NCBI GenBank assembly: GCA_965199915.1
Contig: OZ241348.1
Coordinates: forward strand, 4,712,001 to 4,776,000
Length of the DNA: 64,000 nt
Source of the DNA: VXYL01 sp965199915
GTDB taxonomy: Bacteria > Pseudomonadota > Gammaproteobacteria > Pseudomonadales > Azotimanducaceae
Direction of reading: 5' to 3'
Shown: one piece after another, positions 26,531 through 36,900 of the stretch
How positions within the stretch are numbered: the first letter of the stretch is position 1
Layout of the letters: every line of letters begins with the position of its first letter
Notes under the pieces: model-generated
What the model saw: the letters and a program-made list of their open reading frames with translations, nothing else
Databases searched by the model: none
What the model was told of the DNA's origin: nothing
Position numbers and translations under genes: made by a program

Positions 26531-26822
26531 ATGCGCCAAGCGCTGGAGCGCGGAAGCATCTCTCTCGGCAGGGCCGCCGAGATTCTAGACCTCGAACGCG
26601 GGAACATGAGGAGACTGGCGGGGGAGTGGGCGAAGTAACGAATGAAGCGCCATCGCGGTGCTGCTGGCGGACGGATGTGCTCATCGACTATTGCGAATCC
26701 GATCTGGAAGTCCTCAAGGACGTGGGGCGGCGAATTGGGCGGCTGGCCGTGCTTCAGAGGTGCTGGACGAAGTCCGCGACCTCACGAGGAGGAAGTGCGC
26801 GAACCTATCGAGGTGATCGCCC
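26531..26822 (+). pseudogene. fossil of an Xre-ImmA / PIN gene pair (3' and 5' ends)
   Basis: This stretch is a diverged copy of 50390-50687: the last ~35 codons of the ImmA-type gene (LERGSISLGRAAEIL) and the first ~50 codons of the PIN gene (DVLIDYCESDLEVLKDVGRR), with deletions that break both frames. Neither catalytic domain remains. It shows that a second Xre-ImmA/PIN module once sat here. Confidence 0.7.
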
Positions 26823-26896
26823 GCTGAAGCTGATACCGTGGTGAAGTCGATACCGGTATCATCTTGGCACAATCCAAGACCTTCGGGGAGGTCTCC

Positions 26897-27121
26897 ATGC
26901 CGAACTTGCTTATTCGGGCGCTGCCGGACGACGTTCACCGTGAATTGAAGCGGCAGGCGTCCATGCACGGCCGGTCGCTGCAACGCGAGGTGCAATCGAT
27001 CCTTGCCGACGCGGTGGGGGAGGCGTTGAACGCGACGGTGGCAATGCCAACGTTGCACGTCTCCGACGCCCCCCTGCTCGGCAAGGTGGGTCGGGAGGAG
27101 ATCTACGGCGATGGCCGATGA
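26897..27121 (+). CDS. FitA-type ribbon-helix-helix antitoxin
   Basis: A 74-residue antitoxin. It starts MPNLLIRALPDDVHRELKRQ, the ribbon-helix-helix of FitA/VapB proteins, and continues with a helix (RSLQREVQSILADAV) and a toxin-binding tail. The ATG at 26897 follows a GGGGAGG site. Its toxin gene begins inside the end of this gene at 27111 but is cut short, so the antitoxin is an orphan. FitA proteins normally bind their own promoter with the toxin. Confidence 0.75.
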   Translation: MPNLLIRALPDDVHRELKRQASMHGRSLQREVQSILADAVGEALNATVAMPTLHVSDAPLLGKVGREEIYGDGR

Positions 27122-27221
27122 GAAGCCAGCCATCGCCCGGCCAACGTGTTCCATTCTGGACACGAACGTCCTCGATGGGCTACTGATCGTTTCGCCCCCC
27201 AACTTCCCTGCCGCAACCTGA
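27111..27221 (+). pseudogene. truncated PIN toxin (FitB type)
   Basis: Starting at an ATG that overlaps the antitoxin gene, the frame reads TCSILDTNVLDGLL, the first strand of a PIN domain with its metal-binding Asp, then loses similarity and stops after 36 codons. Repeat family B begins at its 3' end (27221), so the break coincides with that element. Confidence 0.65.
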
Positions 27222-27279
27222 CGGCCGGGGTGCCAAAGCCTTGCGAAATCAACCCGGCCGACCATCTCCTTCAACCGAA
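27221..27279 (+). repeat. dispersed repeat family B, copy 1
   Basis: About 59 bases matching 55234-55293 (CGGCCGGGG.GCCAA.GCCTT ... AACCCGGCCG ... TTCAACCGAA). CGGCCGGGGT and AACCCGGCCG can pair to form a stem with a ~20-base loop. Confidence 0.55.
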
Positions 27280-27380
27280 CCGAGAACTGGCGTCGTATGG
27301 CGGCAATCGCCGGGGGATGTCGTCTCGGCCGAACAGCAGCGTGTGCTAGGGTTCGCCAACACCGAACGCAGGATGACCGG

Positions 27381-27620
27381 ATGACCCTTGAGGATGCCGT
27401 GTGGGTGGACCCCAACCGCATGAGCGGAGCGCCCTGTTTCCGCGGCAGCCGCCTGCCGGTGCAGCAGTTGTTCGATTGGCTTGCCGATGGCGTGCCCTTG
27501 GATGAGTTCGTTGAGGACTTTCGCATCGACCGAGCCGCTGCGGAGGTAGTGCTCCGGACCGCTGGGGCTGAGCTGTGCGACCAGCGTCTGAGCGGGGGTG
27601 CGGGACACGTCCCCGAGTGA
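27381..27620 (+). CDS. DUF433 antitoxin
   Basis: A 79-residue protein with the DUF433 helix-turn-helix pattern: VDPNRMSGAPCFRGSRLPVQ then LFDWLADGVPLDEFVEDFRI. DUF433 proteins are antitoxins paired with DUF5615 PIN-like toxins, and here the next gene overlaps by four bases (GTGA) and is a DUF5615 protein. The ATG at 27381 begins the conserved region. A second DUF433/DUF5615 pair lies at 51303. Confidence 0.8.
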   Translation: MTLEDAVWVDPNRMSGAPCFRGSRLPVQQLFDWLADGVPLDEFVEDFRIDRAAAEVVLRTAGAELCDQRLSGGAGHVPE

Positions 27621-27952
27621 AAGTTCTGCTGGACGTTGGCATTTCTCCGCGTCTACGTTCCGTCCCGTCGGAGGCGTTGGGTGGTGCGGCTGTGGAAAGC
27701 GCGGTCTTCCACGATTGGCGCACATTGCGAAACGGCGAACTTCTCCGACGGGCGCAGCGACCGGGCTTTACCACGCTGGTGACGGCGGACAAGCGCTTGG
27801 CGCAAGAGCAAGCGCCCCTGGCGATCGCGGTTGTCACCGTTGACGACAATCGACGCGATGCACTCCTGGAGGCTGCCAACCTCATCGCCTGCGCGGTGCG
27901 CAAGACGCCTGCCGGTCACCACCAGCTTGTCAACACCGCAAGGCCCCGCTGA
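27617..27952 (+). CDS. DUF5615 PIN-like toxin
   Basis: A 111-residue protein. It starts KVLLDVGISPRLRSV, where DUF5615 normally has LLDExxxPRL, so the second acidic residue is Val-Gly here, and continues VFHDWRTLRNGELLRRAQ and TLVTADKRLAQEQ, with the late Asp of the PIN-like site. The family is a predicted RNase toxin. The GTG at 27617 overlaps the DUF433 stop. The departure at the first acidic motif may weaken catalysis. Confidence 0.75.
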   Translation: MKVLLDVGISPRLRSVPSEALGGAAVESAVFHDWRTLRNGELLRRAQRPGFTTLVTADKRLAQEQAPLAIAVVTVDDNRRDALLEAANLIACAVRKTPAGHHQLVNTARPR

Positions 27953-27970
27953 ACTGCGGTTGAGCCGCCC

Positions 27971-30900
27971 ATGCCCCTGAACCCCGTCGCCTACACCGAG
28001 CGCATCGTCAAGAGCTTTCTGCGCTACCAGCTCACGGCCTACCCCTTCTCCGACTCCGGCCTCCACGCGCAGATGCGCGAGCTGCTCTCGCTGGACGAGA
28101 CGCGCCGCTCGCCCCTGCTCAAAGGCCCCTACGTCAGCCTCTCCCGCCCCTTCCGCGAAGGCGCGACGGTGGCAGCGCTGGTGGCCGAGGGTTTGCTGCA
28201 CCCCCACCTCCGGGAGCGCGTTGCGCAGAGCCTCGCCACCCTCCACAGCCACCAGGAACAAGCCATCCGCGCCATTGCCGCGGGTCGTACCACCCTCGTC
28301 TCCACCGGCACCGGCTCCGGCAAGACGGAATGCTTCCTTTATCCCATCGTCAGCCAGTGTCTGCGGCTGCGGGACGAAGGGGCGGCGCCCGGCATCAGCG
28401 CCGTGGTCGTCTATCCGATGAACGCGCTGGCGGAGGATCAGCTCATGCGTTTGCGCGGGCTGCTGGCCGGCACTGGCATTCCGTTCGGGCTGTACGTTGG
28501 CAAGACGCCGGAGCGGGAGGCGCAAGTGGCCGGCGTTCGGCTGCCGGCGGGTTCCTCCCGGGCGGACTACCACGCCCGCGTGGAAAGGGCGCGAAGCGAC
28601 GCCACCGGCGAGACGATCTACCCCCCGGAAGAGCTGTGCTCGCGGGAAGCGATGCGGGCGACCGGCGGCCAGCCGCGCATCCTGCTCACCAACGTCAAGC
28701 AGCTGGAACTGCTGCTCACGCGCCAGCGGGACGTGGAACTGTTCGCCGACGCGCGGCTGGACTACCTGGTGTTCGACGAAGCGCACACCTTCACCGGCGC
28801 GCTCGGCGCGGAAGCCGCGTGCCTGGTGCGGCGACTGCGGGCGTTCTGCCGAGCGGATGCCGCACACACCACCTGCGTAGCCACCTCCGCCACCATCGTG
28901 GATCGCCAGCAGCCCTATGCCGCCCGCAACTTCGCGGCGCGGTTCTTCGGCGTACCCGCGCAAGCGGTGGCGACGGTGGGCGAGGACTACGAAGCCGAGG
29001 TTTGGGCAACGCCACGAACGACGCCGCCCATGCTGCGGGAAGATCCAGCCGAAGTCTTGGACCAGTGCGTGCAGGCCGTGGAAGACGACGATGCCGGCAC
29101 GAAAGTGCGCAAGGCATACCGCGCCCTCGCCGGCAGCGAGCTGCCGGAACAGCTCGGAACCAACTGGCCCCAGGCCCTGCACGCGGCGCTCTCGCGCAAC
29201 GAGCTGGTGTTCGCGCTGAACGAAGCCTTGGCCACGCCGCAACCCCTCGAACGCCTGCCCGATCTCCTCCGGGAACGCATCGGGCGGCCGGTCACGGAAG
29301 CCGAAGTCCTAGCCTGGCTCACCCTGGGCGCTGCGGCGCGATGCGCTGGCCGGCCGCTGCTCCGCCCCGTCGTACACGGCTTCGTGCGCGGCATCGGCGG
29401 CGCGGTGGTTTCGTTCCCAAACGGTTCGCCAGAGCCGAAACTGTGGCTGGCCGCAGAAGACGAAGCCGTGCCGGCAGCCGAAGAAGACGAAGCAGAAGCC
29501 GAACTGGCGACACCCCGCGCCCACTTCCCCGTCGCCACCTGTACCACCTGCGGCCAGCACTACTACGTCGCGCATCTCAAGGGCTTCCGCTTCACCGCCA
29601 AGCAGCCCGGCGGCGGCGAAGCCGGACCCGCCGGCGTCTGGTGGGAACCCTTGGATGCCACCCACGGCGGGAAGCGCGTGGTGCTGGTCGATCACTTGAT
29701 CGGCACCGATGTGGACGAGGAGGACGACGAAGCCCAGCCACACATCCGCACCGCGCCGCTCCACTTCTGCCGCCACTGCGCCGCCGCGCATCCAGAGCCC
29801 GTCTCCCGCTGCCGCCATTGCGGGCGCAGCGGCGAGTCCGTTCGCCTGCACGCTGTTCGCCAAAACGCAGAGCACCCCGGGATGCTCACCAGCTGCCTCT
29901 CCTGCGGTTCCGTCAGCCGCGTGGTCGCCGGGCGCTACCGCGAACCGGCGCGGCAAGTGCGCGCCATCAACGTGGCGGACGTGCATGTGCTCACCCAGGA
30001 CATGGTGCATCACGCCGAACGCCAGCGCCTGCTGGTGTTCTGCGACAACCGGCAGGACGCCGCGTTTCAGGCCGGCTGGATGAAGGACCACGCCCGCCGC
30101 TTCCGCCTGCGCGCGTTGATGGCGGAAGGCATCCGCCAAGCGCCGCGCTCGGTGGACGATCTCGCCGGCCACTTGGACGATCTGCTGGAAGAAGACGCCA
30201 CGCTCTCACTGGCCCTCATTCCCGAAGTCTGGGAGGTGGAGCGGCGCGCTGGCCCCGGCGGTCGCCACGCCCGCGAGCGCCGCAAGTACCTGCGCTTTCA
30301 AGTGTTGCGCGAAGTCGCGCTCACGTCCCGCCAAGCCCGCGGCCTAGAACCGTGGGGCCGCATGAAGGTGGAATACGAGGGCCTGGACGCCTCATCCGCA
30401 TGGATTCAGGAACACGCCCACGCGCTCGGCATCGCCGCGGAACGCTTGCGCGAAGGCGTCGCCGGCGTGCTGGACTATCTGCGCCGGCGCAGTGCCCTGT
30501 ACGACCCGGAGCACGGAATCTTCACCAAGTACTGGATGGAAGGCGACCGCGAGATTCAGCAGGGCTACCTCTCCGGCTTCCTGGCCCCGAACGCCACCAA
30601 GCTGCGCCGCAGCGCCGACGAGCGCGCCAACCTAGTCACCCAATGGCTGAGCGACAGCGGCGGAGACACCACCATGCGCCAGATCGCCCGCAAGTGGGCG
30701 GTGCCGGCGGCGGCCATCGAACCGTTCCTTGAAGGCTTGTTCGGCTACCTGGTGGAACGCGAACTGCTGGTGCCGGTGCGCCTCAAGGGTTCCCGCGGCA
30801 ATCCGCTGCCGAAGGTGAGCGGCGTGTACCAAGTCCATGCGGACAAGCTGCGCCTGTGCCCCAATCGGGGCGTCCGCCGCTGCAGGCGCTGCCGCCGCAC

Positions 30901-33900
30901 GACCATGCGCGACCTGCCCCACAACCGCTGCCTCGCCTTCCGCTGCGATGGCGAGATCGAGTGGGTCCGCGAAGACGATGACAACTACGACCTGCAGATG
31001 CTGGACGGCGCCTACGCCATGCTGCGCCCCCAGGAACACACCGCGATGGTGCCGAACGACGAACGCGAGCGCTTGGAGAACCTCTTCAAGGGCACGTCGG
31101 ACGCGGTGAACTGCTTGGTCTGCACGCCCACCTTGGAACTCGGCATCGACATCGGCCAGCTGGACGCCGTGCTGATGCGCAACGTGCCGCCGCTGCCGGC
31201 CAACTACTGGCAGCGCGCTGGCCGCGCCGGACGCCGCCACCGCATGGCGGTGGACATCACCTACTGCCGCCCCGCGTCCCACGACCGCGCCTACTTCGCC
31301 GAGCCGCCGAAACTGCTCGCCGGACGCATAGACCCGCCGGCCTTCAACCTGCGCAACCAAGTGATGGTGGCCAAGCACGTCCATGCCACGGTGATCGCCT
31401 CGCTGCATCGCCACGCTGGCGAGGGGCAGCGCGGCGAAGCGGAGCGGGATGAGATCCGCGCCGTTCTGGGCCGCTGCCTGCCGCGTCGCGTGGAACCGTA
31501 TCTGTTCGACGAAGGCGGACTGCGCCAAGCGCCGTTCGAGTTCGGCGAGTTGCGCGAACTGGTGGCGCACCATGCGGACGATCTAGCGGCGGCTGTCCGG
31601 CAAGTGTTCGAGCAGGGCTGGCCGGCACCCGATGCGGACGTGGTTCGCCCAGAAGCGCTGCGCAGCCACGTGGACGCCTTCGTGGACGAACTGGAAACGG
31701 TGGTGGCGCGGCTGCGTCGGCGGCTGCGCTGGGCGATGGATCAGATTCGCCGCCTGAACGAGGCGCGGGAACGGCAAGGCACGCTGGCGCCGGAGGACGA
31801 CTCGCTGTTCCGCCGCTGCGACAACCTCGTCAAACGCCTCAAGGGGGAACGCCGCCGCCGCGCCAGCGCCGAAGGGCACGACGACGTCAACACCTTCAGC
31901 GTGCTCGCCGCGGAGGGCTTCCTGCCCGGCTACGGGCTGGACGTGGGCGCCATCGTCGGCTGGGCGGAGATTCCGTTCTGGCGCAGCGGTGCCATGGCCT
32001 TCAGCCTGCCGCGCCCGCCGGCCGTGGCGCTGCGCGAATACGTGCCCGGCAACCTCATCTACGCCAACGGCCACCGCTTCGTGGCGCGGCGCTTCCACCG
32101 CGAGCTGCGCGACGAGAGGGCGGAGATGCCGTACTACGAAGTGTCGGCGGAGCGCCAGGCGGTGCGCCCCAGCGCCCACGGCGAAGGCTCGCTGCTCGGC
32201 GGCCACATGCTGCGCGCCATCGCGGTGTGCGATGCGGACCTCGTCCACGCCTCGCACATCTCGGACGAAGAGGAACTGCGCTTTCAGCTTGGCGTCGCCA
32301 TCTACGGCTTGGAACTCGGCGAGCACAGCGGCGGCCGCGCCTTACGCTGGGGCGGCCAGGCCGTGCAGCTGCGGCAAGGCGTCCGCCTGCGGCTGGTGAA
32401 CGTCGGCACCTCCGCCGTGGTGCGCGGCGACAGCGACCTCGGCTACCCGGTCTGCACCGTGTGCGGGCAGAGCGTCTCGCCGCTCTCCTCAGAGGCGCAA
32501 CGCCGCCAGTTCGCCGAAGCCCACGCCGAGCGCTGCCGCCAGCCGCCGGAGAACATCGGCTTCTTCGCGGACGTGGCGGCCGACGCCCTCTCGCTGCCGG
32601 ATTGCGAAGACGCGAGGACCGCCTACAGCGTGCTCGAAGCGCTGCGCATCGGCGCCTGCCAAGTGCTGGACATGCACATGGACGACTTGCAGGTCCTCGT
32701 GATCGGCCATGTGGACCGCGAGCCGGTGGACGCCCTGCTGTGGGACCCGATGCCCGGCGGTTCCGGCCTCTTGGACCGCCTGTGCGAACGCTTTGAGGAC
32801 GTGGCGCGGGCGGCAGCCGATGTGGTGGCCGGCTGCCCGGCGGTGTGCGCATCCTCCTGCATCGACTGCCTGCAAACCTTCCGCAACGCCTACTACCACC
32901 GTTACTTGGACCGCGTTGTCGCCGCCGAGCGCCTGCAGGAGTGGGGCGGTCGGCTGACGCTGGAGCACGACATCCCGTCGCGCCAAGACACGGCGGTGCC
33001 GCACGAGAACGAGATGCCGGCGAACGAGGCGGAGGCCGGGCTGCGCCGGATGCTGCTGGCCGCCGGCTTCGGCGAAGGCGCGCGCGGCGAGCGGATTCGC
33101 TTGAACAGCGCCCTCGGCAGCACCACGCCGGACGTGCTGTACCGCGCCGAAGATCACGACCCGGACGAAGGCGTGTGCATCTACCTGGACGGCCTGAGCC
33201 GCCACATCCACGGCAACCCGGAAACGGCCGAGCAGGATCGCCAAATCCGCGCCTGGCTGCGCGGCAGCGGCTACGAGGTGCTGGAGATCGCGGCGAGCGA
33301 ACTCGGCGACGAACAGGCGATGGCGAAGCACTTCCGGCGCTTGGCTGGCTATCTCGGCCGGGCGGACTTGCGGCAGCGGGTGCGCGAGGATCGGTCATGG
33401 TTTCGCGGCGAGCGCCCCGCCGAGAGGCCCGCGCTGCGCCTAGTGACGCCCACCGACGCCACGCGCTACGTAAGTTGCGTACCCTTGGTGCCCTTGGCTG
33501 CTGCCGCCGGCGCCTTCGGCGACCCGCACAGCGTGCCCGACGAATCGGAGTGGCAATGGGTGGAGTTGGACACCAGCCGCGCCCTGCGCGAGGGGATGTT
33601 CGTGGCGCAAGTGGTGGGCGATTCGATGCTGCCGACCATCCCCAACGGCAGCCACTGCCTGTTCGCCAGCCCCGTCGCGGGCACTCGGCAGGGCCGCGTG
33701 GTGCTGGTGCAGCTGGCCGACGAGATCGACCCGGAGACCGGCCAGCGCTTCACGGTGAAGCGCTACCGCAGCGAGAAGACCGCCGACGAAGACGGCTGGC
33801 GGCATGTGGCGATCACGCTCAGACCGGACAACCCGGCGTTCGAGCCCATCCGGCTCACGGCGGATGACGAAGCGCGCGTGGCGGTGGTGGCGGAGTTCGT

Positions 33901-33928
33901 CGAGGTCGTGGGGCGGCAGGAACAGTGA
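27971..33928 (+). CDS. giant DEAD/H helicase-DUF1998 protein with C-terminal LexA-like S24 domain
   Basis: A 1985-residue protein. The helicase N-half has Walker A STGTGSGKT (K118), DEAH at 269-272 and motif III VATSATI. Several CxxC pairs (for example CTTCGQHYYV, CRHCAAAHPE, CRRCRRTTM) form zinc ribbons. The C-half has motif V/VI (CTPTLELGIDIGQLDAVLM, YWQRAGRAGRR), then DUF1998 with CASSCIDCLQTFRNAYYHRY. A DUF559-like PD-(D/E)xK-type segment (TTPDVLYR, CIYLDGLSRHIHG) follows. The last ~110 residues are an S24 peptidase domain with GDSM (S1885) and Lys1930. Such DUF1998 helicases are cores of DISARM and Druantia anti-phage systems; the S24 fusion is unusual. It overlaps the SNF2 gene by four bases. 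Confidence 0.88.
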   Translation: MPLNPVAYTERIVKSFLRYQLTAYPFSDSGLHAQMRELLSLDETRRSPLLKGPYVSLSRPFREGATVAALVAEGLLHPHLRERVAQSLATLHSHQEQAIRAIAAGRTTLVSTGTGSGKTECFLYPIVSQCLRLRDEGAAPGISAVVVYPMNALAEDQLMRLRGLLAGTGIPFGLYVGKTPEREAQVAGVRLPAGSSRADYHARVERARSDATGETIYPPEELCSREAMRATGGQPRILLTNVKQLELLLTRQRDVELFADARLDYLVFDEAHTFTGALGAEAACLVRRLRAFCRADAAHTTCVATSATIVDRQQPYAARNFAARFFGVPAQAVATVGEDYEAEVWATPRTTPPMLREDPAEVLDQCVQAVEDDDAGTKVRKAYRALAGSELPEQLGTNWPQALHAALSRNELVFALNEALATPQPLERLPDLLRERIGRPVTEAEVLAWLTLGAAARCAGRPLLRPVVHGFVRGIGGAVVSFPNGSPEPKLWLAAEDEAVPAAEEDEAEAELATPRAHFPVATCTTCGQHYYVAHLKGFRFTAKQPGGGEAGPAGVWWEPLDATHGGKRVVLVDHLIGTDVDEEDDEAQPHIRTAPLHFCRHCAAAHPEPVSRCRHCGRSGESVRLHAVRQNAEHPGMLTSCLSCGSVSRVVAGRYREPARQVRAINVADVHVLTQDMVHHAERQRLLVFCDNRQDAAFQAGWMKDHARRFRLRALMAEGIRQAPRSVDDLAGHLDDLLEEDATLSLALIPEVWEVERRAGPGGRHARERRKYLRFQVLREVALTSRQARGLEPWGRMKVEYEGLDASSAWIQEHAHALGIAAERLREGVAGVLDYLRRRSALYDPEHGIFTKYWMEGDREIQQGYLSGFLAPNATKLRRSADERANLVTQWLSDSGGDTTMRQIARKWAVPAAAIEPFLEGLFGYLVERELLVPVRLKGSRGNPLPKVSGVYQVHADKLRLCPNRGVRRCRRCRRTTMRDLPHNRCLAFRCDGEIEWVREDDDNYDLQMLDGAYAMLRPQEHTAMVPNDERERLENLFKGTSDAVNCLVCTPTLELGIDIGQLDAVLMRNVPPLPANYWQRAGRAGRRHRMAVDITYCRPASHDRAYFAEPPKLLAGRIDPPAFNLRNQVMVAKHVHATVIASLHRHAGEGQRGEAERDEIRAVLGRCLPRRVEPYLFDEGGLRQAPFEFGELRELVAHHADDLAAAVRQVFEQGWPAPDADVVRPEALRSHVDAFVDELETVVARLRRRLRWAMDQIRRLNEARERQGTLAPEDDSLFRRCDNLVKRLKGERRRRASAEGHDDVNTFSVLAAEGFLPGYGLDVGAIVGWAEIPFWRSGAMAFSLPRPPAVALREYVPGNLIYANGHRFVARRFHRELRDERAEMPYYEVSAERQAVRPSAHGEGSLLGGHMLRAIAVCDADLVHASHISDEEELRFQLGVAIYGLELGEHSGGRALRWGGQAVQLRQGVRLRLVNVGTSAVVRGDSDLGYPVCTVCGQSVSPLSSEAQRRQFAEAHAERCRQPPENIGFFADVAADALSLPDCEDARTAYSVLEALRIGACQVLDMHMDDLQVLVIGHVDREPVDALLWDPMPGGSGLLDRLCERFEDVARAAADVVAGCPAVCASSCIDCLQTFRNAYYHRYLDRVVAAERLQEWGGRLTLEHDIPSRQDTAVPHENEMPANEAEAGLRRMLLAAGFGEGARGERIRLNSALGSTTPDVLYRAEDHDPDEGVCIYLDGLSRHIHGNPETAEQDRQIRAWLRGSGYEVLEIAASELGDEQAMAKHFRRLAGYLGRADLRQRVREDRSWFRGERPAERPALRLVTPTDATRYVSCVPLVPLAAAAGAFGDPHSVPDESEWQWVELDTSRALREGMFVAQVVGDSMLPTIPNGSHCLFASPVAGTRQGRVVLVQLADEIDPETGQRFTVKRYRSEKTADEDGWRHVAITLRPDNPAFEPIRLTADDEARVAVVAEFVEVVGRQEQ

Positions 33929-36900
33929 CACAGCGCGACAGCTACCTCGCGGGCGCCCAATCCGCCATCGTCGCCGTGCCCCGCGTGGGCCTGCTTGCCA
34001 CCGTGCGCAACCGCCACGGCGTGGTTGCCGCGGTGCAGCCGTTCGACGGCGAGAACGGCCGCCTGCACCTCGTCCACCTCGAGTACAAAGACGCTCGCCA
34101 GCCAGCCGACGAGCGCCTGCTGTGGGAGCGTGAAACCGGCGCACGGCTCGTGGAACCCACGGCGCTGCCGGACCCTCTGCGCGCCGCGATGCCGCCGGCG
34201 GACTTCGACGCTCTGCTCCGCGCCGCCCGCTGGGGTGCCCTCGTTCCCTACTTGGACCCAGACGGCGACGGCCCGCTGAACCGGACGCCGCTCGCCAGCC
34301 CGTTCCACGGCGCGGTGCGGGTGGAGAACTACCAACTCTGGCCGCTCTTGAAGGCGCTGCGGATGCCGCGCGTGAGCCTGCTGATCGCCGACGACGTGGG
34401 CCTCGGCAAGACCGTGGAAGCCGGCCTCGTGCTCGCCGAACTGCTCATTCGCCGCCGCATCCGCCGGGTGCTGGTGCTCACGCCGGCATCGCTGCGCGCG
34501 CAATGGCGCGACGAACTGAAGGAGAAGTTCGCCCTCGATTTCGAGGTGGTGGACCGTCAGCGCACCGACGCCGTGCGCCGCGAGCTGGGCATGGACGCGA
34601 ACCCGTGGCGCCTGTTCAGCCGCATCGTCGCCTCCTATCACTACTTGCGCCAGCCGGACGTGCTGCAGCGCTTCCTCGCCGCCTGCCAAACGCCGGACGG
34701 CTCCCCGCACTTGCCGTGGGACCTGCTCATCGTGGACGAATGCCACAACCTGTTGCCATCCGCGGTGGGCGAAGACAGCGGCCTGTGCCGGATGCTGCGC
34801 CAGGTGGCGGCGCAGTTCGAGCATCGCCTGTTCCTCTCCGCCACCCCGCACAACGGCCACACCCGCTCGTTCACGGGCCTCTTGGAAATGCTGGACCCGG
34901 TGCGCTTCACCCGCACGAGCGAGATGACGGCGGCCATGCGCCGGCGGGCGGAAGACGTCGTGGTGCGCCGACTCAAGCGCGACATCGACGCCAGCGCCGA
35001 CGCTCGACGGTTCTGCCGCCGCAACCCGCCGCAAGCGGTCGCGCTGGCCTTCGACGCCCGCGAACGGGAACTCGGCGCCGCGTTCGATGCCTTCCGCAAG
35101 ACGGTCCGCGCTCTGGCGGCGTCCGGCGCGCGCGGACGGCAGCGGGCCGGCCACTTCGCGGTGGAGATTCTCGGCAAGCGCCTGCTCTCCTGCCCGACGG
35201 CGTTCGCGGAATCCTGGCGGCGGGCGCGACAGGGCTTGGCGGAGGCGCCGGTGGACGCTGCGGCGCTGGCCGCGGCGGAACGCGCTTGGCGGCAAGAGAC
35301 CGGCGACGACTTCGAGACGGAACAGCGCGCCGCCACCGCGGCCACCGTCGCCGGCGCGTGGCTTGCGAACTACGCGGCCGAGGTGCAAGGCGACGCGCGC
35401 CGCATCGAACAAGCGCTCGGCGCTTTGGGATTCGACCTTGCTGGCGAGGCTATCAGCGAACAGACGCCCCGCGCCGACGCCCGCTTCGACGCCCTCGCCA
35501 GGCTGATCGAGCGGCTGTTGCGTGCGGGCGACGCCTTCCTCGAGGACGAGCGCTTGATCGTCTTCACCGAATACAAGACGACGCTGGACTATCTGGCTAG
35601 GCGCTTGCGCGAACGGTTCGATCCGCAGCGCATCCGCACCTTGTTCGGCGCCGGCGGCTCTGGCGATGTGGCCGGCATGACGGCGGCCGAGCGGGAGGGC
35701 GTGAAGGCGGCGTTCAACGACCCGGAAGCGCCCGTGCGCATTCTGATCGCCACGGATGCGGCATCCGAGGGCCTCAACCTGCACCGCACCGCCCGCTACC
35801 TGCTGCACTACGACTGCCCGTGGAACCCATCCCGTCTGGAACAGCGCAACGGGCGCCTAGACCGCTACGGCCAGGGGCGCGACGTGACGGTGCATCACTT
35901 CGTCAGCGATGCCGACGACGACCTGCGCTTCCTCGCCCATGTGATCGCCAAGGCGGACGACATCCGCGAAGACCTCGGCACGGTGAACGAACTGTTCGAC
36001 CGCGCCGCGCACCGACGCCTGATCGAAGGACACGACCTGGCCATCGTGCAGGCCGAACTGGACGCCTGCCTGGCCGAACGGGGCGGCGCGACGGCAATCG
36101 ATGCCGACACCACCGTGGCGCCGGAACCCGCCGGCGACGCTGGCGAGTCCAGCCGCCAAGTCGCCGCGCTCGAAGCGTTGCGTGGCGAGGTGGACCTGCA
36201 TCCGCAAGCGCTTGGCGACACCTTGGAAGCGGCGCTGGCAGCCACCGGCGGCCGGCCGCAAATGCGCCCTTCGGACGAGCCGGGCTTCCACCGCCTGCTG
36301 CGGCCGGATCTGCCCGGTTGGCAGGACGTGGTGGACGCTTCGGTGCGCGTCGGCGGCGAGCATGGCGCCGTGCCGCAGCTTGCCTTCAGCGCCGAACCCT
36401 TCATGCACAGCATCGGCGACCTGCGCGTGTTCCTGCCCCGCCACGACGCGCTGCTAATGCATCTGGCGCATCCGCTGATGCGGCGCGCGCTCGGCGTGCT
36501 CGCGCGCCGCCGCTATCCGGGCGAACTGCAAGTCTCGCGCTGGACCGCGCGCTGCGGCGATGTGCCGTCCGGCATGGAAGCGGTGGTGCTGCTCAGCGTC
36601 GAGGAACTGGCCGTGAACGTGCTGCGCGAGACCTTCCACTGCTGGGTACGCGAGGTGGCGTTTCCCGTGCGCGACGGCAGTTTGGGCGAGCCGCTGCCGC
36701 ACGCCTGGGCACGGCAGCACCGCGGCGGCGATGCGGCGGACGCCGCGACAACCGAAAGCGCCGCCGACATCCTCGAGGACGCGCACGCCCACCTGCGCGA
36801 CTGGCTTGCGGGCCACCAGCACGAACTCACCGAACGTCTTCGCCACCAGCTAGAGGCCGATCACGCCGTGGCCAGAGGCGGCGAAGACGAACGCTATCGA

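Noticed and set aside
26499..26844. Possible new small gene at the end of the broken DUF4143 ATPase
   Set aside because: It aligns with the ImmA/PIN junction at 50390-50690 and is a fossil rather than a new gene.
28330..30732. 800-codon plus-strand frame inside the helicase
   Set aside because: Arg/Pro/Ala-rich out-of-frame shadow; the main frame holds all helicase motifs.
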